DNA of 5,680 nt from Clostridia bacterium (GTDB taxonomy: Bacteria; Bacillota; Clostridia; Christensenellales; UBA3700). Numbering within the stretch: position 1 is the first letter of the stretch; each line of letters starts with the position of its first letter. The position numbers and the translations under genes were made by a program. Positions 1 to 5,303 of the stretch are shown here, in pieces. The DNA is taken from NCBI GenBank assembly GCA_029067255.1, contig JAIEEW010000241.1:1-5680 (forward strand). The letters run 5' to 3'. The notes beneath the pieces were generated by a model. The model saw nothing but the letters and a program-made list of their open reading frames with translations, was not told the DNA's origin and searched no databases.

Positions 1-202
1 TGGGAATACCCTTTTCTTCCAAAAGTCTGAACATGTGGTTGCTGCATACGTTGTTTACAACGCCCTTGCCCATGATCGTGCCCTTTTTAAGTCCGTTGAA
101 CGCCGTAGCGTCGTCTTTGTACGATACCATAACGATGTCTTCGTCCGTGGTCGCGTATACTCTTTTTGCTTTGCCTTCATAAAGCTGAACGGTCTTTTCC
201 AT
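1..202 (-). CDS. purC: Phosphoribosylaminoimidazole-succinocarboxamide synthase (SAICAR synthetase), N-terminal part
   Basis: PurC joins CAIR and L-aspartate using ATP to give SAICAR, the cytosolic step of de novo purine synthesis after PurE. About 67 residues are visible before the gene leaves the left edge, so the catalytic core and C terminus cannot be judged. The N terminus carries the family signature LYEGKAKRVY (residues 7-16), followed by a DDATAFNG segment and a GKGVVNN segment matching the start of the ATP-grasp-like fold of PurC. The start given is the ATG at 202-200, which leaves six residues before LYEGK, as in typical PurC proteins. However, the ribosome binding site AAAAGGAG (224-217) is 14 nt from this ATG and only 5 nt from an in-frame TTG at 211-209, so the protein may be three residues longer. 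It follows purE directly and is almost certainly cotranscribed with it. Family identity is secure; the exact start is not. Confidence 0.93.
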   Translation of the reverse strand, partial: MEKTVQLYEGKAKRVYATTDEDIVMVSYKDDATAFNGLKKGTIMGKGVVNNVCSNHMFRLLEEKGIP

Positions 203-207
203 AATAA

Positions 208-699
208 TCAATTTAACTCCTTTTGTAATTTTTCATCGTCGCTTTTAATTTTTTCTGCCATATTATTCTTATAATCTTGCATTTTTTTCATAAGGTTGGG
301 ATATTTTATCGAAAGAATCTGTATTGCCAAAAGTCCTGCGTTCAGTCCGCCGTTGATAGCCACGCATGCCACGGGTATACCCGAAGGCATTTGCACCATT
401 GAAAGCAGCGAATCCAGTCCGTCCATTGTAGAACTTTTTACTGGAAGTCCGATTACAGGCAACGGCGTGTACGCCGCTATTACTCCGCCGAGATGAGCGG
501 CTTTTCCTGCTGCGCAGATGATTACTTCGATATTGTTTTCGATAGCGTTGTTGGCAAAATCGTGAGCCAGTTGCGGAGTGCGGTGAGCGGAAATTACTCT
601 CGCTTCTACTTCGACGTCAAACTTCTTCAAAATGTCGATTGCCGGCTTTACCGTGTCAAGGTCGCTTACGCTTCCCATAATAATTGCTACTTTCGGCAT
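208..699 (-). CDS. purE: N5-carboxyaminoimidazole ribonucleotide mutase (class I PurE)
   Basis: PurE converts N5-CAIR to CAIR in the cytosol, immediately before the PurC step, which fits the purE-purC order. The 163 residues match the usual single-domain class I length. The phosphate/substrate loop GSVSD is at residues 9-13, SAHRTP with the conserved histidine at 37-42 (His39), and AAGKAAHLGG with the second active-site histidine (His69) at 63-72. The segment from PVIGLPVKSS to QMPSGIPV (81-110) is also typical. In the AAHLPG motif proline is replaced by glycine (HLGG), and AGG is AGK; both histidines remain, so activity is expected. The AGRSN-type loop of class II AIR carboxylases is absent, so a partner PurK-type N5-CAIR synthetase elsewhere in the genome is predicted. 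The C terminus from about 138 is a highly charged helical tail. The start is set by AAGGAG at 715-710, 10 nt upstream. No purK is visible in the window. Confidence 0.97.
   Translation of the reverse strand: MPKVAIIMGSVSDLDTVKPAIDILKKFDVEVEARVISAHRTPQLAHDFANNAIENNIEVIICAAGKAAHLGGVIAAYTPLPVIGLPVKSSTMDGLDSLLSMVQMPSGIPVACVAINGGLNAGLLAIQILSIKYPNLMKKMQDYKNNMAEKIKSDDEKLQKELN
209..224 (-). promoter_or_regulatory. purC ribosome binding site with TTG start overlapping the purE stop
   Basis: The minus strand reads AAAAGGAG (224-217), a 5-nt spacer, then TTG (211-209) in frame with purC. This TTG shares its last two bases with the purE stop TGA (210-208), giving a TTGA junction that resembles the common ATGA stop-start overlap. 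The downstream ATG at 202-200 is 14 nt from the same ribosome binding site, which is unusually far. Spacing favours the TTG; homology of the N terminus favours the ATG. Both may be used. The ribosome binding site lies inside the purE 3' end, so translation of the two genes is probably coupled. Confidence 0.55.
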
Positions 700-747
700 A
701 ATTGCAAATCTCCTTAAAGATAAAAAATATTAAAAAATTACACTAAC

Positions 748-777
748 ATATTAACATAATCGAATAATCAAATGCAA
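748..777 (-). promoter_or_regulatory. Proximal purE promoter (P1)
   Basis: On the minus strand the hexamers are TTGCAT (777-772) and TAATAT (753-748), separated by 18 bp. The -10 is preceded by TGT, making an extended -10 (TGTTAATAT). Transcription would begin near position 741, leaving a leader of about 40 nt before purE with the ribosome binding site in it. This leader is too short for a riboswitch. The element is seen directly; its use is inferred from consensus match and position. Confidence 0.6.
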
Positions 778-812
778 GGATTTTCGCAGGAATTTCCGAC
801 TATAATTCCTTG
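775..812 (-). repeat. Inverted-repeat segment with two alternative pairings in the distal purE leader
   Basis: AGGAATT (788-794) can pair with AATTCCT (804-810) across a 9-nt loop. The outer CAAGGA (775-780) can instead pair with TCCTTG (807-812), so the TCCT stretch can be used by only one of the two stems. A transcript from the distal promoter would carry this segment about 20 nt after its 5' end. No U-run follows, so it is not a terminator. It could be a protein-binding site, an mRNA-stabilising hairpin or chance. Confidence 0.3.
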
Positions 813-835
813 TATTTTTCGTACCGCCTGAACAT

Positions 836-864
836 TTTATAGACAGAACGGTTTTTTGTGTCAA
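836..864 (-). promoter_or_regulatory. Distal, near-consensus promoter upstream of purE (P2)
   Basis: The minus strand carries TTGACA (864-859), a 17-bp spacer and TATAAA (841-836), which is a full -35 match and five of six at -10 with ideal spacing. The start site would fall near 829, about 130 nt upstream of the purE ATG. The nearest DnaA box (869-877) ends only 4 bp upstream of the -35, and three more lie 49 to 95 bp upstream. That arrangement suggests DnaA could affect this promoter. Whether P2 makes a long-leader purEC mRNA or a separate small RNA cannot be told from the sequence. Confidence 0.65.
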
Positions 865-868
865 AATC

Positions 869-954
869 TTATCCACACCCGCAAAAACCCTGTAATATCG
901 ACATTTTCAGGAGTTATCCACATAGTTATCCACATTAATCGATAGTTATCCACA
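869..954 (+). promoter_or_regulatory. Cluster of four perfect DnaA boxes
   Basis: TTATCCACA, the consensus binding site of the replication initiator DnaA, occurs exactly at 869-877, 914-922, 926-934 and 946-954, all in the same orientation. Start-to-start distances are 45, 12 and 20 bp. Boxes three and four share a longer 13-bp direct repeat, ATAGTTATCCACA (922-934 and 942-954). By simple arithmetic about 0.04 exact boxes would be expected on both strands of a window this size at even base composition, so four within 86 bp is not chance. Two weaker near-matches, each with two mismatches, lie at 837-845 (TTATAGACA) and 1026-1034 (TTATGGACA). A+T-rich DNA flanks the cluster on both sides. Possible roles are an origin, a DnaA reservoir or DnaA control of purEC; neither dnaA nor dnaN is in the window. 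Confidence 0.85.
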
Positions 955-1129
955 GGTCATAACGGGCAAATTTTGTCGATTTATGTCGGTTAAAATTTAG
1001 TCAAATAATTTCTATTACGAAATATTTATGGACAATATAGGGCATTTTGACAATAAAAAGTCTCAGATTTATTTTGCCTTAAAAGCGGTTTATAAACAAA
1101 TATTATCTTTACGCTGCAATCGACGATAC

Positions 1130-1160
1130 AAAAAACGGCGGAAAATTTTTCCGCCGTTTT
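1130..1160 (-). terminator. Rho-independent terminator downstream of icd
   Basis: The stem pairs CGGCGGAAAA (1136-1145) with TTTTCCGCCG (1147-1156), giving ten perfect pairs with an extremely tight apex, probably a tetraloop or larger once end pairs open. On the minus strand it is followed by six T (1135-1130), starting 14 nt past the icd stop. The flanking A and T runs are symmetrical, so it could also stop plus-strand transcripts, although there the tail is only four T. It separates the icd unit from the purine unit. Confidence 0.9.
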
Positions 1161-1173
1161 GAACGTTTGAAAA

Positions 1174-2376
1174 TCACGCCAGTTTTTCGGCGATTTTTTT
1201 GAGAAAATCAACGGTATTGAGTTTGACTATTTTCGCTTCGCATTTATATATTGAAGCAAGATCTCCAGTCATATATCCGCTTTCTATCGTATCAACAGTC
1301 GCCTTTTCCAACCTATCTGCAAATTCAACCAAAGCGTCTATCCCGTCCATTTGTCCTCTCTTTCTAAGTCCGCCGCTCCACGCGTAAATCGTTGCCACGG
1401 GATTAGTTGAAGTTTCTTCTCCTTTAAGATATTTATAATAGTGCCTTGTAACCGTACCGTGAGCCGCTTCATACTCATAGTTTCCATCGGGAGAAACAAG
1501 TACGGACGTCATCATTGCAAGCGAACCGAACGCCGTCGCAACCATATCGCTCATTACGTCGCCGTCGTAATTCTTGCACGCCCAGATTATACCGCCTTCC
1601 GACCTAACTACTCTCGCAACCGCGTCGTCTATCAAAGTATAGAAGTACTCGATATTCGCTTCTTCAAACTTACTTTTATATTCGTTTTCATATACGGAAG
1701 CGAATATATCCTTAAATCTGTGATCGTACGTCTTAGAAATCGTATCTTTAGTGGCAAACCAAAGCGACTGACGGGTATCAAGCGCGTAATTAAAGCAACT
1801 TCTTGCAAATGAAGTTATGCTCTTATCAGTATTATGCATACCCATTACTACCCCGCCCGACTTGGAAAAATCGAAAATTTCTATCTCGCGGCGGCCGTCA
1901 GCGTCGTCGATTACCAACTTCGCCTTGCCGTCTTTTTTTACATAACTCTCAACGTCTTTATATATATCGCCATACGCATGACGCGCTATCGTAATAGGTT
2001 TCGTCCACGTAGGGATATACGGAGTGATGCCTTTTACCATGATCGGAGCCCTGAAAACCGTACCGTCAAGAATTGCTCTGACCGTACCGTTAGGACTTTT
2101 CCACATTTGAGTAAGATTATATTCTTTTACTCTTTGCGCGTTTGGCGTGATCGTTGCGCATTTTACGCCGACGCCGTATTTCTTTATCGCATTAGCCGAA
2201 TCAACAGTTACTTTATCGCCAGTCTTTTCTCTGTTTACTAGTCCTAAATCATAATATTCGCTTTTCAAATCGACATTTGGCAAAATAAGTATATCTTTTA
2301 TCCATTGCCAAATATGCCTTGTCATTTCGTCGCCGTCGAGTTCGACGATAGGCGTAGTCATTTTGATTTTTTCCAT
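1174..2376 (-). CDS. icd: NADP-dependent isocitrate dehydrogenase, eukaryotic-type homodimeric family
   Basis: This cytosolic enzyme oxidatively decarboxylates isocitrate to 2-oxoglutarate with NADP+, supplying carbon for glutamate and NADPH for biosynthesis. The full 400 residues align end to end, from memory, with the animal/fungal IDH1-like family rather than the E. coli Icd type. Key residues are visible: MWKSPNGTVR at 91-100 with Arg100, GTVFR ending at Arg109, ARHAYGDIY with Arg132 and Tyr139, the catalytic Lys210 in ATKDT, metal-binding Asp250 in LIDD, and Asp273/Asp277 in NYDGDVMSD. The coenzyme loop HGTVTRH (306-312) keeps the basic pair that binds the NADP 2'-phosphate. The human IDH1 Gln257 and Lys260 positions are Arg255 and Arg258 here, still favouring NADP. 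The start is supported by GGAG at 2388-2385, 8 nt upstream; an internal ATG at codon 6 has less support. It has its own promoter and terminator, so it is probably a single-gene unit with possible read-through from ddl. Confidence 0.96.
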   Translation of the reverse strand: MEKIKMTTPIVELDGDEMTRHIWQWIKDILILPNVDLKSEYYDLGLVNREKTGDKVTVDSANAIKKYGVGVKCATITPNAQRVKEYNLTQMWKSPNGTVRAILDGTVFRAPIMVKGITPYIPTWTKPITIARHAYGDIYKDVESYVKKDGKAKLVIDDADGRREIEIFDFSKSGGVVMGMHNTDKSITSFARSCFNYALDTRQSLWFATKDTISKTYDHRFKDIFASVYENEYKSKFEEANIEYFYTLIDDAVARVVRSEGGIIWACKNYDGDVMSDMVATAFGSLAMMTSVLVSPDGNYEYEAAHGTVTRHYYKYLKGEETSTNPVATIYAWSGGLRKRGQMDGIDALVEFADRLEKATVDTIESGYMTGDLASIYKCEAKIVKLNTVDFLKKIAEKLA

Positions 2377-2411
2377 AAAACGTACTCCAAAAATCTATTC
2401 CGAAAGTATTT

Positions 2412-2479
2412 CGTCGAACTCTCTCTTACAAACGCGATTATATTTATCAATACAATCTCTTATCAAAAAAAGTTCGACG
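2412..2479. repeat. 9-bp inverted repeat bracketing the icd promoter
   Basis: CGTCGAACT (2412-2420) and AGTTCGACG (2471-2479) are exact reverse complements, 50 bp apart, with a possible G-T pair extending the outer end. One arm lies just upstream of the -35 and the other about 10 to 20 bp downstream of the predicted start site. Such paired sites could be operators for a repressor that loops or blocks the promoter, or could be chance. The arms are G+C-richer than the surrounding DNA. I know of no regulator with this exact site. Confidence 0.4.
2437..2466 (-). promoter_or_regulatory. icd promoter
   Basis: The minus strand reads TTGATA (2466-2461), an 18-bp spacer and a perfect TATAAT (2442-2437). 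Transcription would start near 2430, giving a leader of about 54 nt with the icd ribosome binding site GGAG at 2388-2385. It lies wholly within the 123-bp gap after ddl. I see no strong terminator between ddl and this promoter, so read-through from the wall genes may add to icd expression. Confidence 0.65.
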
Positions 2480-2499
2480 GTCGGAAAATTACTTTTTGA

Positions 2500-3639
2500 T
2501 TATACATTTTTTATAGAAGTTTTGCAAGCGTTTGCGCCGTTGTTGGCGTAATATTGCAAGACCTTTGAAGAGTAACAACTTTCCTTTTGCTCCTTAAAGT
2601 CTTTGATTGCTTCTTCTACCGTAATATTTATTATATCTTTTAGTCTCAAATCTCTGTCTTCGTACAAGTATCCCGCGAGCGAACCCGGAATCGTATTGAT
2701 TTCGTTCAAGTATATCTCGCCGTTGGTATTGTCCAACATGAAATCGCAACGAATAATTCCCTTACATTCCAACGCGCTGTACAGTTTTACCGTCATATTT
2801 TGTATTTTTTTACTTTCGTTTTCGTTAAGTTCAGCGGGAAAAATCCTTTTTGCCGACGTCTTTGATATTTTTCCGCCGCCTGACATATATTTATCTTCAA
2901 ACGTTAAAAACTCCTGCCAACCTACCGGCTCTTCAAGCGTGGACGGATACGCCTTATCTTTACTCTTTATGCAAGCGCAATTTATTTCCTTAAAATCAGT
3001 CAAAGCCTTCTCGATTACAACTTTTTTATCATAGATAAAAGCAACTTTTAGATTTTCTTCCAACTCTTCTTGATTTTTACAAATCGATATCCCTATCGAA
3101 GAACCTTGTTTTGCAGGTTTAACGATAAGCGGAAATCCTATTCTGGCTACGATCTTATCAAGACATTCTCCGCTTTCGCCTTCAAATATAGTTCCGTACG
3201 GAAGGACCGGCAAAGATAATCTTTTACAAAACATCTTGCATACGGACTTATCCATTCCTATCGCGCTGGCAAGCACTCCGGGCGAAGTATAAGGAATTCT
3301 GTTCACTTCCAAATAACCTTGCAACGCGCCGTTTTCTCCTAAGCCGCCGTGAGTACACAATAGAGCGCAATCTATATTTGCGATTTTCTTGATTTTACTT
3401 TTTTTCAAAGCAAAAAGCGCGCCTTGATCTAGAACAACTTTTTTACCGACATCGCCGTTTGGTCGAGAATATGTCTTTATCTCGTTGGGATTTTCAGGAA
3501 GATAAAACCCGTCTTTCCAAAACATAGGATAAATTTTATACTTTGTTTTATCAACGGCTTCCATAGCCTGTATAGCAGTTATTATTGAAATATCCTTTTC
3601 ACAAGAATTTCCCCCGAAAATTATAGCCAAATTTTTCAA
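2500..3639 (-). CDS. ddl: D-alanine--D-alanine ligase
   Basis: Ddl is a cytosolic ATP-grasp enzyme that joins two D-alanines; the dipeptide is the substrate of MurF, whose gene lies 44 bp upstream. The 379 residues show an N-terminal domain opening IIFGGNSCEKDIS (6-18, with the conserved Glu14), HGGLGENGALQG (97-108), the central GFPLIVKPAKQGSSIG with ATP-site Lys174 (168-183), and the metal-binding end IIRCDF (295-300) and NEINTIPGS (312-320; Glu313, Asn315). The omega-loop Tyr251 in FEDKYMSGGG matches the tyrosine of D-Ala-D-Ala ligases rather than the phenylalanine of D-Ala-D-Lac ligases, so ordinary vancomycin-sensitive precursors are predicted. The start is TTG at 3639-3637, with GGAGG 6 nt upstream; the open frame continues upstream inside the 3' end of murF but without family similarity. 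The protein is somewhat longer than E. coli DdlB (about 306), partly through an insertion around residues 50-90 seen in Gram-positive forms. Confidence 0.96.
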   Translation of the reverse strand: MKNLAIIFGGNSCEKDISIITAIQAMEAVDKTKYKIYPMFWKDGFYLPENPNEIKTYSRPNGDVGKKVVLDQGALFALKKSKIKKIANIDCALLCTHGGLGENGALQGYLEVNRIPYTSPGVLASAIGMDKSVCKMFCKRLSLPVLPYGTIFEGESGECLDKIVARIGFPLIVKPAKQGSSIGISICKNQEELEENLKVAFIYDKKVVIEKALTDFKEINCACIKSKDKAYPSTLEEPVGWQEFLTFEDKYMSGGGKISKTSAKRIFPAELNENESKKIQNMTVKLYSALECKGIIRCDFMLDNTNGEIYLNEINTIPGSLAGYLYEDRDLRLKDIINITVEEAIKDFKEQKESCYSSKVLQYYANNGANACKTSIKNV

Positions 3640-3650
3640 TTTACACCTCC
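3637..3650 (-). promoter_or_regulatory. ddl ribosome binding site and TTG start
   Basis: GGAGG (3650-3646) stands 6 nt before TTG (3639-3637) on the minus strand, the best ribosome binding site in the window. The next codons give KNLAIIFGGNS, exactly where Ddl homologues begin. The longer reading frame would add 54 residues unlike any Ddl, encoded partly by the end of murF, so this site decides the start. Confidence 0.9.
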
Positions 3651-3673
3651 AAAAATTTAATACGAAAACCCAT

Positions 3674-3686
3674 TGAACATTGTTCA
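3674..3686. repeat. 13-bp palindrome, copy A, at the murF stop codon
   Basis: TGAACATTGTTCA is a perfect palindrome with a single central base. Its last three bases on the plus strand are the murF stop codon (TGA on the minus strand). The same 13 bases, and one more flanking base, recur in reverse orientation inside murF at 4111-4123. It lies 34 bp before the ddl start and might be an operator for ddl or a minor RNA hairpin; no T-run follows. Confidence 0.4.
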
Positions 3687-5303
3687 GTAATTGTCCGGCA
3701 AATCGTTTTGCAACAAAAGCACGTCGCCCTTTTTCAACATTGCGGAAAAAATATTTTTCGCGTCGTCTAAATGAGAAACCGTATAGATATTTTTGTCGCA
3801 ATACCCTTCAGAAAGCATCCCCAGTCTTATATTTTCCTTATTAATGCCTATTAAAATAGCCACATCTGCTACGGAAGCGATACTCTCCCCCAACTCAAAA
3901 TTTGCCTTTTCCTGCCCCGCTCCCATCTCTACCAAGCCTTGCGTTGCCACGATTTTTCTACCCTTGAAGAGTTTAAGCGTTTCCAGCGCGAGTTTTGCTC
4001 CTTCTTCGTTGCTATTGTAACTGTCGTCGATTATAGTGATGCCGGTAGGCAATTCTATTGTCTGTAGCCTATGTTCGACAGGCGTCAACTCGCCTATTCC
4101 GTTTGCTATTTGAACAATGTTCAACCCGAGTTTTCGAGCCATAGCAACACATAATAAAATATTGTTCAAATTATGTCTGCCAATCAACTTACATACGCAC
4201 GCTCTCTTCTCATCTCCTATATGCAGAACAAATTTTAGTCCTTCGCTATCGCACTTGATCTCGCTGGCTTTTATCTCTTCGCAGTCTTTAAGATTGCTAG
4301 CGTATTCTTCTGAAGACACTGCAATTCTTTCGCTCGCAACGCTTTCTTCAAACATTCTTTTTACATACTCGTTGTCAGCGTTGAAAACCATGACTCCGCC
4401 GCTTCCCTTCTCTACATAATCAGACAATTCTTTTTTCGTCGCATAAATATTTTCTTTACTTTTAAACGTAGCCAAATGTTGCGAGCCCACTCCCGTAATT
4501 ATCCCGTATGCAGGTTTAACAATATCGCAAAGTTCCGCTATATCGCCTTTATTTCTTGCGCCCATCTCGGCGACAAATATTTCACAGTCCTGCGGCAATT
4601 GATTTACCGCGCGGCAAACCCCCAAAGGAGTATTGTAATTACTCGGAGCGCAATATGCTTTATATTCCTGATTAAGAATTGTTGTCAGAATATTTTTTAC
4701 TGTAGTTTTTGCAAAACTACCCGTAATTCCGATCTTTATCATATTCTTTCTGTTTTCCAGTTGTAATTTGCATTTTTTTATAAATTTATTGGCTATGTGT
4801 CGTTCCAATGGTTTATTTATCGCTATTGACAATGCGACGATATACGGCAGTAAGGCAAATACAATAGGAATAAATATAAAACTTAATCTTACGCTATTGA
4901 TCTTTATAACGCTACCGGCAATAGAAACTGTCGCCAAAAACAATGCAGTTACAAAAGAATAAACCGCAATCAACCTTTTTGCTCTCGCCGTATAAACAAG
5001 CGGCTGATGAGTACATTTATCCCTTTCGTCAGCCAAACTGACCAACAATACTATCAAATACAAGCCTTGAACGACCAACTGAACGTAAAAACTGCCTATT
5101 GAAACGGAAATAAAGGAAAAAATCGCATTACAAAGCGAAATACAAACGGCAGAACCCCAAAGTTTGCGCTTAATACTCTTCATTTTTCGAGAGTTTACTA
5201 CCCGATAACCTTCCAACTGAACCAAATTTACTATTCTAAGCGACAATACTATTGTCAGTATCCAAAATACCAAAACTGTCGCAATTATTACGCCTATTTG
5301 CAT
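3684..5303 (-). CDS. murF: Membrane-anchored MurF-like Mur ligase (UDP-MurNAc-tripeptide--D-alanyl-D-alanine ligase)
   Basis: MurF adds D-Ala-D-Ala to the UDP-MurNAc-tripeptide, the last cytosolic step of the peptidoglycan precursor; ddl next door makes the dipeptide. The 539 residues lack the usual soluble N-terminal UDP-MurNAc-binding domain. Instead residues 1-163 hold about five hydrophobic helices (roughly 4-28, 48-70, 73-90, 109-132, 138-162). After a basic linker comes the Mur ligase ATPase domain: P-loop GITGSFAKTT (192-201), EMGAR (246-250), SQHL with His276, and the probable carbamylated Lys290 in ATKKEL. GRHNLNN (375-381) ends this domain, and the C-terminal domain has LTPVEHRLQ (406-414) and DDSYNSN (426-432). 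The glycine before the P-loop lysine is alanine (Ala198). The C terminus NDLPDNY is typical of the membrane MurF group known from Clostridia. ATG 5303-5301 follows AAGGA by only 3 nt and overlaps the hydrolase stop by 10 nt, implying coupling. MurF activity is inferred; a related role on another wall precursor is possible. Confidence 0.88.
   Translation of the reverse strand: MQIGVIIATVLVFWILTIVLSLRIVNLVQLEGYRVVNSRKMKSIKRKLWGSAVCISLCNAIFSFISVSIGSFYVQLVVQGLYLIVLLVSLADERDKCTHQPLVYTARAKRLIAVYSFVTALFLATVSIAGSVIKINSVRLSFIFIPIVFALLPYIVALSIAINKPLERHIANKFIKKCKLQLENRKNMIKIGITGSFAKTTVKNILTTILNQEYKAYCAPSNYNTPLGVCRAVNQLPQDCEIFVAEMGARNKGDIAELCDIVKPAYGIITGVGSQHLATFKSKENIYATKKELSDYVEKGSGGVMVFNADNEYVKRMFEESVASERIAVSSEEYASNLKDCEEIKASEIKCDSEGLKFVLHIGDEKRACVCKLIGRHNLNNILLCVAMARKLGLNIVQIANGIGELTPVEHRLQTIELPTGITIIDDSYNSNEEGAKLALETLKLFKGRKIVATQGLVEMGAGQEKANFELGESIASVADVAILIGINKENIRLGMLSEGYCDKNIYTVSHLDDAKNIFSAMLKKGDVLLLQNDLPDNY
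4111..4123. repeat. 13-bp palindrome, copy B, inside murF
   Basis: TGAACAATGTTCA is the reverse complement of copy A at 3674-3686, and the match extends to 14 bp (4111-4124). It lies in coding sequence for the murF C-terminal domain around Leu394-Gln398. A half-site, TGTTCA, lies nearby at 4163-4168. Shared operator use is possible but coincidence cannot be excluded. Confidence 0.35.

Larger units (their letters stand above)
700..1173. other. Long regulatory intergenic region between icd and purE
   Basis: This 474-bp stretch has no convincing gene on either strand. From right to left it holds the icd terminator (1160-1130), an A+T-rich segment (about 965-1130) with a 10-bp palindrome GTTTATAAAC at 1088-1097, four exact DnaA boxes (869-954), a near-consensus promoter (864-836), a small inverted-repeat segment (775-812), a second promoter (777-748), a very A+T-rich stretch (716-770) and the purE ribosome binding site (715-710). 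The region is much longer than the other gaps here (44 and 123 bp), which supports a regulatory or structural role. I see no purine riboswitch aptamer in it. Confidence 0.8.

Noticed and set aside
700..830. Purine riboswitch or other purine-responsive leader
   Set aside because: The P1 leader is about 40 nt, too short. In the P2 leader I see neither the conserved purine aptamer loops nor a terminator stem with a U-run. A PurR box is not clearly recognisable either.
1047..1075. Plus-strand promoter TTGACA-17-TATTTT pointing at the icd terminator
   Set aside because: The -35 is perfect but the -10 is only four of six in A+T-rich DNA. A product would be roughly 80 nt, ending at the terminator. 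I cannot distinguish a small RNA from chance.
1026..1211. Minus-strand 61-codon open frame over the icd end and the terminator
   Set aside because: It runs through the terminator hairpin and the end of icd, has no family features and is cysteine/phenylalanine-rich in a way typical of A+T-rich non-coding DNA.
1441..2241. Plus-strand open frames of 123 and 135 codons inside icd
   Set aside because: They are antisense to a strongly conserved enzyme, have no ribosome binding site and show no recognisable protein features. Similar shadows lie opposite purE, ddl and murF.
2464..2502. Terminator directly after ddl
   Set aside because: On the minus strand, TCAAAAAGT and a T-rich run can pair, but the stem is A-T only, has bulges and no G+C core. 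It is too weak to call.
3674..3686. LexA/SOS box
   Set aside because: The Firmicute site is GAAC-N4-GTTC. Both palindromes here have GAAC-N3-GTTC, the wrong spacing, and neither is upstream of a DNA repair gene.
3640..3801. N-terminal extension of the ddl reading frame (54 extra residues)
   Set aside because: The extension resembles no Ddl, overlaps the murF 3' end and has no placed ribosome binding site. The TTG at 3639 has GGAGG 6 nt upstream and starts exactly at the family N terminus.
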